22,676 nucleotides of DNA from a virus. How positions within the stretch are numbered: position 1 is the first letter of the stretch; the number at the start of each line of letters is the position of its first letter. Positions 1-6,651 of this stretch are shown here, piece by piece. Below the pieces are notes generated by a model that was given only the letters and a program-made list of their open reading frames with translations, did not search any database and was not told where the DNA came from. The position numbers and the translations under genes were made by a program. Location: IMG/VR virus record IMGVR_UViG_3300025652_000602, positions 1 to 22,676 of that record; one strand, given 5' to 3'.

Positions 1-2
1 GT

Positions 3-224
3 GCTGCTCGTGCTGCTGCTTATGCTGCTGCCGAAGATGCTTATTCTGATGCTCGTGCTGCTCGTGCTGATGCTTATGCTGCTGCTGAAAATGCTTATGC
101 TGCTCGTGATGCTGCTGAAGCTGCTCGTGCTGATGCTTATGCTGCTGAGGATGCTAAACTAAAATACCAAGAGGAGGAACAGAATGACTTGGAACTATCA
201 ACTAATGAAGCACACAGAACCTAA
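3..224 (+). CDS. C-terminal end of an alanine-rich repeat protein, 5' truncated
   Basis: The frame is open from the left edge to TAA at 222-224, so this is the 3' end of a gene that starts outside the window. The visible 73 residues begin with about 50 that are mostly Ala, spaced with Tyr, Asp, Glu and Arg (for example AARADAYAAAENAY), and end in a charged tail (KLKYQEEEQ). The pattern suggests a long amphipathic helix. Alanine-rich tracts of this kind occur in hypothetical phage proteins, and no function can be assigned. A competing frame (to TAA at 160-162) would give an almost pure Leu/Met protein and is less believable. The end overlaps the next gene by 41 bases, which is long for this genome, so the true stop frame carries some doubt. 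Confidence 0.55.
   Translation, partial: AARAAAYAAAEDAYSDARAARADAYAAAENAYAARDAAEAARADAYAAEDAKLKYQEEEQNDLELSTNEAHRT
58..147 (+). repeat. Direct repeat in the GCT-rich tract
   Basis: A 27-base stretch at 58-84 recurs without change at 121-147, exactly 63 bases (21 codons) downstream, and both copies encode AARADAYAA. The surrounding DNA is an imperfect GCT/GAT/TAT triplet tract. The repeat shows that the alanine-rich protein grew by duplication, and such a tract could change length by slippage. Confidence 0.75.
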
Positions 225-381
225 CGATGAGGTCTGGTATGCGGTACATGAGGTCTACGAAGGCAATGGCTACACTGTAGAGCCTGTAAGGGTACAAGGT
301 CAGGACAAAGCTGACATCAAGTGGATGCTAGAGACTGTGCTAGAAGACATTGAGAAACATGGAGTGAAAGACTATGAGTAG
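184..381 (+). CDS. Small conserved-type phage protein of unknown function (65 aa)
   Basis: The 65-residue product starts MTWNYQLMKH and is acidic (several EDIEK/DEVW clusters). It has no cysteine pair, signal peptide or membrane segment. The start is well supported, because a strong AGGAGG Shine-Dalgarno sequence lies at 171-178, about 6-7 bases ahead of ATG 184. It begins inside the upstream alanine-rich frame and overlaps the pentapeptide gene downstream by 8 bases, so it sits in the same transcription unit. Short proteins starting MTWNYR/Q and containing a YAVHEVY-like stretch are, from memory, found in other phages, but I know of no function for them. Confidence 0.8.
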   Translation: MTWNYQLMKHTEPNDEVWYAVHEVYEGNGYTVEPVRVQGQDKADIKWMLETVLEDIEKHGVKDYE

Positions 382-796
382 TAATGATTACGACGAAGGA
401 TACCGTGCAGGTATGCAGAAGATGCGAGACCTAGCATATAACCGCATAGAAGAACTTAAAGTAATCTTAGACAACCACAAATTATGGCTTTCTGGCAAAG
501 AGGGTGGTGTTCGTGCCAATCTTAGTAATGCCGATCTTAGTAATGTCGATCTTAGTAATGCCTATCTTAAGTATGCCAATCTTGAGGGTGCCAATCTTAG
601 TTGTACCTATCTTATAGGTGTCAATCTTAGTGGTGCCTATCTTAAGGGTGCCAATATTAGTGGTGCCAATCTTTATAGTGCTAATCTTAGTGGTGCCAAT
701 CTTGAGGGTGCCAATCTTGAGGGTGCCAATCTTAAGGGTGCCAATATTAAGGGTGCCACTATGACAACAGGTTCTAAAGGAAAAGAAACAGAATGA
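374..796 (+). CDS. Pentapeptide-repeat protein (140 aa)
   Basis: After a 47-residue N-terminal region, predicted helical and charged (RDLAYNRIEELKVILDNHK), residues 48-127 are 16 consecutive five-residue units of the A(N/D)LSX type. Examples are ANLSN, ADLSN, ANLEG and ANIKG. A short polar tail follows. This is the pentapeptide-repeat fold, a right-handed quadrilateral beta helix. Members such as MfpA and Qnr mimic DNA and bind gyrase, but many have no known partner, so gyrase modulation here is only a possibility. Sixteen units give about four coils, which is shorter than Qnr (over 200 residues). No signal peptide is seen, so it should be cytoplasmic. The gene overlaps the previous one by 8 bases and shares ATGA with the next. 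Confidence 0.9.
   Translation: MSSNDYDEGYRAGMQKMRDLAYNRIEELKVILDNHKLWLSGKEGGVRANLSNADLSNVDLSNAYLKYANLEGANLSCTYLIGVNLSGAYLKGANISGANLYSANLSGANLEGANLEGANLKGANIKGATMTTGSKGKETE
515..754 (+). repeat. 15-base coding repeats of the pentapeptide tract
   Basis: Sixteen in-phase 15-base units of the general form GCCAATCTTAGTGGT encode pentapeptides 48-127 of the gene at 374-796. Units are 60-100% alike at the DNA level, and several near the 3' end differ at only one or two bases, which suggests recent unit duplication. The same periodicity keeps the opposite strand open, producing a spurious antisense frame. Confidence 0.85.
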
Positions 797-990
797 GTGA
801 CTACCGAGTAGACGCAGCAACTAAGGAAGAGTGGGCTGAGAGGGCATTTGCAGCAGAGGGTAGGCTATCCCTTCTGGAAGGTGAACACAGACTGATGTCA
901 CTTATATCTGAATGTCCAGATATTACGGTTGACGAAGTCTTAGCACTGATATTAGAACGACAAGAGTACTTCAACCAAGAACCCCAATGA
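793..990 (+). CDS. Small protein of unknown function (65 aa)
   Basis: The product is 65 residues, acidic, with a predicted helix around residues 10-40 (KEEWAERAFAAEGRLSLLEG) and a second helix near the C-terminus (DEVLALILERQEYF). No recognised domain, metal site or membrane segment is visible. It starts on an ATGA overlap with the pentapeptide-repeat gene, so translation is probably coupled, and it ends 10 bases before the primase-helicase gene. Position suggests early expression with the replication genes, but the function is unknown. Confidence 0.7.
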   Translation: MSDYRVDAATKEEWAERAFAAEGRLSLLEGEHRLMSLISECPDITVDEVLALILERQEYFNQEPQ

Positions 991-1000
991 GGATATTACT

Positions 1001-2593
1001 ATGAGCGACAACCCACACATTGCCTGTCCCTTCACTGACTGCGGTTCGTCGGACGCCTTCAATTGGAATGACGAGGGGTATGGGCACTGCCACTCTTGTG
1101 GCGGAAGCTATCCTAGCAAGGATATGGGCCCTACATTTGACTGGGCTAAAAAGGAATACCCATTGAAGACATTGATAAACCCAAAGTCAGCAGAGATTAC
1201 TGGCTTTACCTACAAGGGGATTCGTGGTCTCGATGAAGACGTTGCCAAGATGTATGGCATTCAGATTCAGATGTCTAACGGTGAACCTATCCGCTATGCC
1301 TACAAGTACCCACACACAGTCAAGTATCGTGACTACAACAACAAGTCTAACTCTTGGGTTAAAGATATCGGTGTTGGTATGAAGAGCTTCTTCGGACCCA
1401 ACTTCAACTCTGGATCTTCCAAGCGCCTATACATTACCGAGGGTGAGTTTGATGCAGCATCCCTCTTTCAAATCCTGGGTCAAACATTCCCAGTAGTCTC
1501 ACTACCTAGCGCATCTATTGGTGAGAAGTTCCTGAAGAACAATCACGAGTATCTCTCAAACTTTCAAGAGCTTGTGTATGCAGGTGAGCTTGATACAGCC
1601 GGTAGGGTAGCAGCTAACAAGCTGTACGAAGTCTTCCCAGAGAAGTTTTATTACGTACCTATGAATCTTCACAAAGACGCTAATGACTTTCTAACAAAGG
1701 GTGACAGCGAGACCCTAAAGTGGGCAGCCGTTAAGCCACAGAGATACTCACCAGAAAACTTTTTCTGCAGTGATGACGCAGTAGAGAACGCTATCACTAA
1801 GGAAAGTCCGTACGAGTATACACCCACAGGTCACGAGGAACTTGATAGCATGTGCCGTGGACTTGTGAAGGGTGGTATTACCTTTATCAAAGCGCCACGT
1901 GGTACAGGTAAGACAGAGATCATTCGATACTTTGAGACAGCCATGCTGCGAACAGAGACTTGCCGTGTAGCAATGCTTCACATGGAGGAGATGAAGTCCA
2001 CAACCTACAGGGCCATGGCTACATACCAGCTTGGTGTCAATGTACGTACAAAGGATGATGCAACTTGGAACGGTGTCTCAGAAGCGGATGTTATCAAGGC
2101 TGCTAAGGAAGCCACACAAGGTGAACGTACTATCATCTTCGAGATGATGGCACACGATGATCCTATGAAGCTCCTAGACTATGTGCGTCTTGCAGCCACT
2201 GTCTATGGTGCAGAGTATATCTTCATCGACCACGTTCAACGCCTTGCCTACCTTTCAGACGCTGGTGTAGATGGCGCAACATCAACGCTTACAACTCTTG
2301 GCTCTCGTATGGCTCAGCTGGCTAAGCAACTAAACATTGGTGTTATCTTCATCTCCCAAGTAAATGATGATGGTCGGACGAAGTATGCAGCCTCTCTTGA
2401 AGAAGAAGCTATTATCTGCATCAAGCTAGTGCGTGATGTAGAAAGTGAGGATCAGCTGCTGCGTAATACAACAGGTCTGTTTGTTGATAAGAACAGACCT
2501 TTCAGTAAGCTTGGTAAGGCTGGTGGTGTCTACTACGAACCAGAAACAACTCTCTTAGAAGAGACAGTTTGGCCAGAAGGACTTGCACCATGA
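1001..2593 (+). CDS. T7 gp4-like DNA primase-helicase
   Basis: This bifunctional enzyme primes lagging-strand synthesis and unwinds the fork. The 530-residue product has an N-terminal zinc-binding module with C9, C14, C30 and C33 (C-x4-C...C-x2-C). A TOPRIM primase domain follows, seen as YITEGEFDAAS near residue 145 with its later acidic motif GELDTAG near 195. The C-terminal RecA-like helicase has a Walker A motif at about 298-305 (APRGTGKT) and Walker B near 405-410 (YIFIDHVQRL). T7 gp4 is 566 residues, so this is full length. GAGG about nine bases upstream supports the ATG at 1001. The gene is followed after 43 bases by DNA polymerase, the usual partner, and expected to act with it and the SSB at 4576-5142. 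Confidence 0.96.
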   Translation: MSDNPHIACPFTDCGSSDAFNWNDEGYGHCHSCGGSYPSKDMGPTFDWAKKEYPLKTLINPKSAEITGFTYKGIRGLDEDVAKMYGIQIQMSNGEPIRYAYKYPHTVKYRDYNNKSNSWVKDIGVGMKSFFGPNFNSGSSKRLYITEGEFDAASLFQILGQTFPVVSLPSASIGEKFLKNNHEYLSNFQELVYAGELDTAGRVAANKLYEVFPEKFYYVPMNLHKDANDFLTKGDSETLKWAAVKPQRYSPENFFCSDDAVENAITKESPYEYTPTGHEELDSMCRGLVKGGITFIKAPRGTGKTEIIRYFETAMLRTETCRVAMLHMEEMKSTTYRAMATYQLGVNVRTKDDATWNGVSEADVIKAAKEATQGERTIIFEMMAHDDPMKLLDYVRLAATVYGAEYIFIDHVQRLAYLSDAGVDGATSTLTTLGSRMAQLAKQLNIGVIFISQVNDDGRTKYAASLEEEAIICIKLVRDVESEDQLLRNTTGLFVDKNRPFSKLGKAGGVYYEPETTLLEETVWPEGLAP

Positions 2594-2619
2594 GTTAGAT
2601 AGGTGGTACAATACACCAC
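2583..2619 (+). promoter_or_regulatory. Possible sigma70-type promoter ahead of DNA polymerase
   Basis: TTGCAC (2583-2588) and TACAAT (2607-2612) are separated by 18 bases, a fair match to a bacterial housekeeping promoter. The -10 box lies inside a short inverted repeat, GTGGT (2603-2607) and ACCAC (2615-2619), which could be an operator or a chance match. It overlaps the end of the primase-helicase gene and would supply an extra start for the polymerase gene. This is motif evidence only. Confidence 0.35.
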
Positions 2620-2636
2620 AACAAAAAGGAGATAGT

Positions 2637-4514
2637 ATGAAAGTATTTGATATCGAGTCTGATGGACTACTTGATACAATCACAAAGATACACTGCGTCT
2701 CTTACAGCTCTGATGGTAAAAACTTCCATACCATCTATGACTACGACCAAATGCGTAAGTTCTTCACCGAAGAAAAGATACTTATAGGACATAACATTGT
2801 GCGCTATGACAACAGGGCAATCCATAAGATCCTGGGTATCAAGGTCAAGTCAAAGGTCTATGACACTCTTGCTATGTCGTGGGTCTTTGAGCCAAACAGA
2901 TCACGCCATGGTCTGGAGTCATGGGGTGAGACCCTCGGGGTTAAGAAGCCAGAAATAGACAACTGGGAGAACCTTAGCCTAGAAGAGTATACACACCGCT
3001 GTGAGGAAGATGTTAAGATCAACTGGGGTGTTTGGCAAACCCTTATCCGCAAGGCAAAGCTTATCTATGACGACAAGACTGAACTAAATAGGTTCCTTCA
3101 GTACCTTACATTCAAGATGGAATCAGCTGCTAAAGCTGAGGATGCTGGATGGGAGGTTGACTTAGACCTTGTGAACAGGAGTATCGAGACACTGACACAA
3201 CAAAAACTGGAAAAGGTTGAAGAGTTAAAACAGTACATGCCAATGCACAAGAAGTTTACCGTTAAAAAGTTCCCAAAGAACCCATACAATAAAGATGGTA
3301 AACTCTCTGTTCATGGTCAGAAGTGGAAAGACCTGCTCAAGGCACACAGTTTACCTAGTAACTATCGTGGGGAGATCAAAGACTTAAAAGGTTTTGAACC
3401 AGCAAACCCTGGGTCATCTGATCAAGTTAAGAACTGGCTGTTTAGTCTTGGTTGGAACCCTTGCACCTTTGACTATAAGAACAATGAGGATGGGACAGAA
3501 CGTACAGTTCCACAAGTTAGAAAGGATGGAGAACTCACACCCTCAGTCAAGATCTTGATTGAGAAAAATCCTGGGGTAGCTACGCTTGACGGTCTTACAG
3601 TTCTTCAACACAGACTCTCAATCTTTACTGGCTTTAAGGAGTGTCAAGTTGATGGGCGTCTTCGTGCAGAGGTCGATGGTCTTACAAATACCTTACGCTT
3701 CAAGCACAAAAAACCACTGGTCAACTTGCCAGGTGTAGATAAACCTTGGGGCAAAGAGGTACGTGGAGCACTTACAGCACCTAATGGTTTCATTCTCTGT
3801 GGTGCAGACATGGTGTCTCTGGAGTCAACAACTAAGCGCCACTACCTGTATCCCTACGACCCCGACTACGTTGAAGAGATGTCAACTCCGGGCTTTGATG
3901 AGCACCTTGACCTTGCAGTTAAAGCTGGGTACCTGTCCCCTGAAGACTATCGGTTCTACACTACCTCAAATGAAGACACGGTAAATGACAAAGATCTTTA
4001 CTACAAGATCCACAAAGTACGTAAAAAGTTTAAGCCTGTGAACTACTCAGCTATCTATGGTGTAGGTGTTAAGAAGCTGCATAGGTCTACGGGTATTGCA
4101 ATGGGTGAAGCCGGTAATTTGCTGAAAGCATACTGGGATCGTAACTGGGGTATCAAGCAGTTTGGAGAAGACTCTTTTAAGACAGTCAAGATTGTTGGTG
4201 GCGAGATGTGGATTAAGAACCCTGTAAGTGGATTTTATCACTCTCTTCGTTATGAGAAAGATACCTTCTCAACAATCAATCAAAGCACTGGTGTATATTG
4301 TTTTGACAACTGGTTGGCAGCATACCTTATGGTTAGGCCAAACATTGTTGGACAATTTCACGACGAATCAATCAACTGTATCAAGGAGGGTGAAGAGGTT
4401 CAACATGAGGGCATCTTGAGGCAGGCTATCAAGAGGGTTAACGATAAGCTTAAACTAAACATTGATCTAGACATTGATGTAAAGTTTGGTTATCGCTACT
4501 CAGACATACATTAA
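2637..4514 (+). CDS. T7-like family A DNA polymerase with 3'-5' exonuclease
   Basis: This is the replicative polymerase, 625 residues from ATG 2637 (T7 gp5 has 704). The exonuclease domain opens with FDIESDG, giving D5 and E7 as in T7, and continues with IGHNIVRYDN and EEDVKIN for the second and third exonuclease motifs. Polymerase motif A carries D391 (GADMVSLES), motif B has R462, K466, Y470 and Y474 (RKKFKPVNYSAIYG), and motif C is H575-D576-E577. Position 470 corresponds to E. coli Pol I residue 762 and is tyrosine. I place the start at 2637 because AAAGGAG lies just upstream and the product then begins at the exonuclease motif. An in-frame ATG at 2583 would add 18 unconserved-looking residues and overlap the helicase gene. 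Confidence 0.96.
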   Translation: MKVFDIESDGLLDTITKIHCVSYSSDGKNFHTIYDYDQMRKFFTEEKILIGHNIVRYDNRAIHKILGIKVKSKVYDTLAMSWVFEPNRSRHGLESWGETLGVKKPEIDNWENLSLEEYTHRCEEDVKINWGVWQTLIRKAKLIYDDKTELNRFLQYLTFKMESAAKAEDAGWEVDLDLVNRSIETLTQQKLEKVEELKQYMPMHKKFTVKKFPKNPYNKDGKLSVHGQKWKDLLKAHSLPSNYRGEIKDLKGFEPANPGSSDQVKNWLFSLGWNPCTFDYKNNEDGTERTVPQVRKDGELTPSVKILIEKNPGVATLDGLTVLQHRLSIFTGFKECQVDGRLRAEVDGLTNTLRFKHKKPLVNLPGVDKPWGKEVRGALTAPNGFILCGADMVSLESTTKRHYLYPYDPDYVEEMSTPGFDEHLDLAVKAGYLSPEDYRFYTTSNEDTVNDKDLYYKIHKVRKKFKPVNYSAIYGVGVKKLHRSTGIAMGEAGNLLKAYWDRNWGIKQFGEDSFKTVKIVGGEMWIKNPVSGFYHSLRYEKDTFSTINQSTGVYCFDNWLAAYLMVRPNIVGQFHDESINCIKEGEEVQHEGILRQAIKRVNDKLKLNIDLDIDVKFGYRYSDIH

Positions 4515-4517
4515 CTA

Positions 4518-4547
4518 TTGACCAGCACTTTTAATACGTGCTAAAAT
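4518..4547 (+). promoter_or_regulatory. Putative sigma70-type promoter for the SSB/nuclease genes
   Basis: In one of the few real gaps of the plus-strand block (4515-4575), TTGACC (4518-4523) and TAAAAT (4542-4547) are 18 bases apart, close to the bacterial consensus. Between them lies an inverted repeat, AGCAC (4524-4528) and GTGCT (4538-4542), which might bind a regulator. A host sigma factor would be needed, which fits the absence of a phage RNA polymerase gene in the window. The evidence is motif matching only. Confidence 0.5.
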
Positions 4548-4575
4548 TCTGAAATAGAAACAAAGGACACACACA

Positions 4576-5142
4576 ATGGCAAGTGATATCAAAAACACCT
4601 ACGTAGAACTCGAAGGCATCATTGAATGGGCCAAGCTCTTTGAGCATAATCGAGATCAAAAGGGTTATAATGATGCGTATGTAGATACAAATGGCCGAAC
4701 TACGGTGAACTTCATCCTTGATGCTGACAACATGGCTAAGCTTAACAAGAGTGGCTCACTTAAACGTGGTAAGCCAGATCCCAAAGGCCGTGGCACATCT
4801 GTAAAGTTTGACCGAAAGTGGGAAACAGGACGTGACTGGGACAGTGGTTCACCAGACATCTACCGAGCTGATGGTAACCCTTGGGATCCAGAGGTGGATG
4901 GTGAGATCGGTAACGATTCAATTGGGCGAATCATGCTCGTAATCACCTATTTCCCAACTGTTAAGACCTACTCTACCCGTATCGAGAAGGTTAAGATTCT
5001 CAGCCACGTACCTTACGATGGCCCAACAGACCCATTCAAGGTAGATGAGAGTGGTAAGGTGCCACAACAACAACAACAAACCTCAACACCTACCCCTGCC
5101 CCAGTTATGCAGGAAGAAATGAACGACGAAATCCCATTCTAA
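4576..5142 (+). CDS. T7 gp2.5-like single-stranded DNA-binding protein
   Basis: The protein coats single-stranded DNA and recruits polymerase and helicase. The product is 188 residues (T7 gp2.5 has 232). Its body is rich in basic and aromatic residues, as expected for an OB-fold protein (KFDRKWETGRDWDSGS, IMLVITYFPTVKTYSTRIEKVK). Residues 164-168 are a run of five Gln, followed by a Thr/Pro linker. The end is the acidic tail EEMNDEIPF with a terminal aromatic residue. That tail is the hallmark of gp2.5 proteins and mediates partner contacts. The gene follows the polymerase after a 61-base gap with a promoter-like sequence and precedes the exonuclease gene by nine bases. Identification rests on tail, size and position rather than on a unique motif. 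Confidence 0.85.
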   Translation: MASDIKNTYVELEGIIEWAKLFEHNRDQKGYNDAYVDTNGRTTVNFILDADNMAKLNKSGSLKRGKPDPKGRGTSVKFDRKWETGRDWDSGSPDIYRADGNPWDPEVDGEIGNDSIGRIMLVITYFPTVKTYSTRIEKVKILSHVPYDGPTDPFKVDESGKVPQQQQQTSTPTPAPVMQEEMNDEIPF

Positions 5143-5151
5143 GGAGCTATC

Positions 5152-6006
5152 ATGGCCAAGACTATCGACACACTCATTAATGACATGAACAACGTGATAC
5201 TTGGCCTTGGTGGTTGGGACAGTGCTATCACGGGGTATCTTGCTAAAAGCATCGCTGAAGTTGCAGAGAATCGCTTTTCAAAGCCGCAAGAACCCCGTGG
5301 TTACCTTAGCCTATCTGCCCTTGGGGACCCATGTGAGCGTAGTTTGTGGTATAAAGTAAACATGTCTGAGAAAGGGGAACCACTCTCACCAGAGACACTT
5401 GGAACATTCTTTTATGGAGACCTCCTAGAAGCCTTTATCATTGCTGTCGTTAAGGCATCTGGGCACAGTGTAGAGGGGGAACAGGACAGGTTAGATGTTC
5501 ATGGGGTTAAGGGTCACAGAGATGTCATCATTGATGGTATGACTGTTGACGTTAAGTCTGCATCCTCTTTTGGTTTTGAGAAGTTTGCAAAGGGTACCCT
5601 AAGGGAGAACGATCCTTTTGGTTATATTAGCCAGCTATCCTCTTATGTGTATGCAGGTAAAGATGATCCAAAGGTTACGGATAAAAAACGTGGAGCCTTC
5701 CTTGCAGTAAAGAAGGATCGCTTCAAGTTAGCTCTTGATATGTATGACTTCTCAGAAGAGCTTGATGGTAAAGAGCAAGAGATCGAACGAAAGAAATCTC
5801 TTGTAGCAGGTAACATCCCAGAAGAGAGACTGGCACCAGTTCCACAATCAAAGACAAGCCCAAACATGAAGCTTGATACAAAATGTGGATACTGTCAGTT
5901 TAGAAAAGTTTGTTGGCCTGATGTAAGAACCTTTATCTATTCCTCTGGACCATTGTTCCTAGTTGATGTTCAGAAAGAACCAAACGTACCGGAGTTAATC
6001 GAATGA
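5152..6006 (+). CDS. Cas4/RecB-like PD-(D/E)XK exonuclease with predicted Fe-S cluster
   Basis: The 284-residue protein has the RecB-family nuclease core: E93 in helix 1, GHRD (D124), TVDVKS (D133, K135) and Q161 in QLSSYVYA. It also carries the four-cysteine layout of Cas4 and AddB, with C61 (DPCERSLWY) far upstream of C245-x2-C248-x5-C254. These normally hold a 4Fe-4S cluster that staples the fold. It probably degrades or resects DNA during replication, recombination or host DNA breakdown, taking the place that gp6 holds in T7. GGAG six bases before ATG 5152 supports the start. The stop overlaps the next nuclease gene in ATGA, so the two are likely made together. Confidence 0.88.
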   Translation: MAKTIDTLINDMNNVILGLGGWDSAITGYLAKSIAEVAENRFSKPQEPRGYLSLSALGDPCERSLWYKVNMSEKGEPLSPETLGTFFYGDLLEAFIIAVVKASGHSVEGEQDRLDVHGVKGHRDVIIDGMTVDVKSASSFGFEKFAKGTLRENDPFGYISQLSSYVYAGKDDPKVTDKKRGAFLAVKKDRFKLALDMYDFSEELDGKEQEIERKKSLVAGNIPEERLAPVPQSKTSPNMKLDTKCGYCQFRKVCWPDVRTFIYSSGPLFLVDVQKEPNVPELIE

Positions 6007-6359
6007 GTAACGCTAGATCTGCAAAGCAAAAGGGTAGATTGGGGCAACAAGAGATCAGAGATATGTTCTATGAGATCTTCCCCCAACTAGAACAGGGGGA
6101 CATCAAGTCCGCAATTATGGGTGAGGGGGGTGCAGACATTCAACTTTCACCTGCAGCACATAAACTTATGCCAATCTCTGTAGAAGTTAAACGAAGAAAG
6201 TCTGGGATGAAAACTCAGTATGACTGGCTTAATCAAGCAAGGTCACACACCAATGATCCTCCAGTTGTTTTCTTTCGTGCAGATAGGTCAGATTGGGTTG
6301 TAGTAACACCTGTAGAACACTATCTAGAACTACTAAAGGTTTGGAAAAATGCTAACTAA
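6003..6359 (+). CDS. Hjc-like PD-(D/E)XK endonuclease, probable Holliday junction resolvase
   Basis: The 118-residue product has the compact nuclease pattern of archaeal Hjc and related phage resolvases. Following a basic N-terminus (SAKQKGRLGQQE), E17 lies in helix 1, D45 in EGGADIQ, E61 and K63 in VEVKRRK, and Q78 in LNQAR. Such enzymes cut branched DNA, and T7 uses a different protein (gp3 endonuclease I) for this job. The position directly after the exonuclease, with an ATGA overlap, supports a role in recombination and clearing branches before packaging. A VRR-NUC-type general endonuclease is an alternative. The C-terminus overlaps the next start by 11 bases. Confidence 0.8.
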   Translation: MSNARSAKQKGRLGQQEIRDMFYEIFPQLEQGDIKSAIMGEGGADIQLSPAAHKLMPISVEVKRRKSGMKTQYDWLNQARSHTNDPPVVFFRADRSDWVVVTPVEHYLELLKVWKNAN

Positions 6360-6651
6360 AATTCTCCAAATGTTTAAGCTTAGACCAAAGGAAGAGGAGT
6401 ACCCACTAAGTCAAAAGGTTTTAATTTGGGCAGTGCTAGATGGTCCAATATACGATGATGATCGTTGGGTACTGGTAGTTAAGGTTACAGCTAATGACGA
6501 CCTGGTTATTACCGAAATCTTTTTTGATAATGTAAGAGAGGCTCACAGATTTGCCTTACACATAAGAGAGAGGGATTCACCAATAGAGATGATTTTACCC
6601 TCAGATACCTTAATAGAAGAGAGTGACAGAATATGTCTAAAACAGCAGTAA
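6349..6651 (+). CDS. Protein of unknown function (100 aa)
   Basis: The product is 100 residues with a basic N-terminal stretch (LTKILQMFKLRPK) and then predicted beta strands (KVLIWAVLDG, WVLVVKVTAN, LVITEIFF). No catalytic motif, cysteine cluster or membrane helix is visible. The start at ATG 6349 overlaps the nuclease gene by 11 bases; ATG 6370 is an alternative that would trim seven residues. The 3' end overlaps the phosphoesterase gene by 19 bases. The context suggests a small accessory protein of the replication block, with unknown role. Confidence 0.7.
   Translation: MLTKILQMFKLRPKEEEYPLSQKVLIWAVLDGPIYDDDRWVLVVKVTANDDLVITEIFFDNVREAHRFALHIRERDSPIEMILPSDTLIEESDRICLKQQ

Noticed and set aside
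1-162. Plus-strand Leu/Met-rich open frame at the left edge
   Set aside because: Its composition is only an off-frame reading of GCT/CTG triplets; the Ala/Tyr/Asp/Arg frame has a natural helix pattern and charged tail.
482-820. Minus-strand 112-codon open frame rich in IGTLKIGT repeats
   Set aside because: It is the antisense of the 15-base pentapeptide repeats, which keep every strand-phase open; the sense frame has a good gene context.
2583-2636. Upstream in-frame ATG for DNA polymerase
   Set aside because: It overlaps the helicase gene and adds 18 residues ahead of the exonuclease motif, while ATG 2637 has its own AAAGGAG.
5152-6006. Cas4 as part of a CRISPR adaptation module
   Set aside because: No cas1, cas2 or repeat-spacer array is present; the context is a T7-like replication operon, so a replication or recombination exonuclease fits better.
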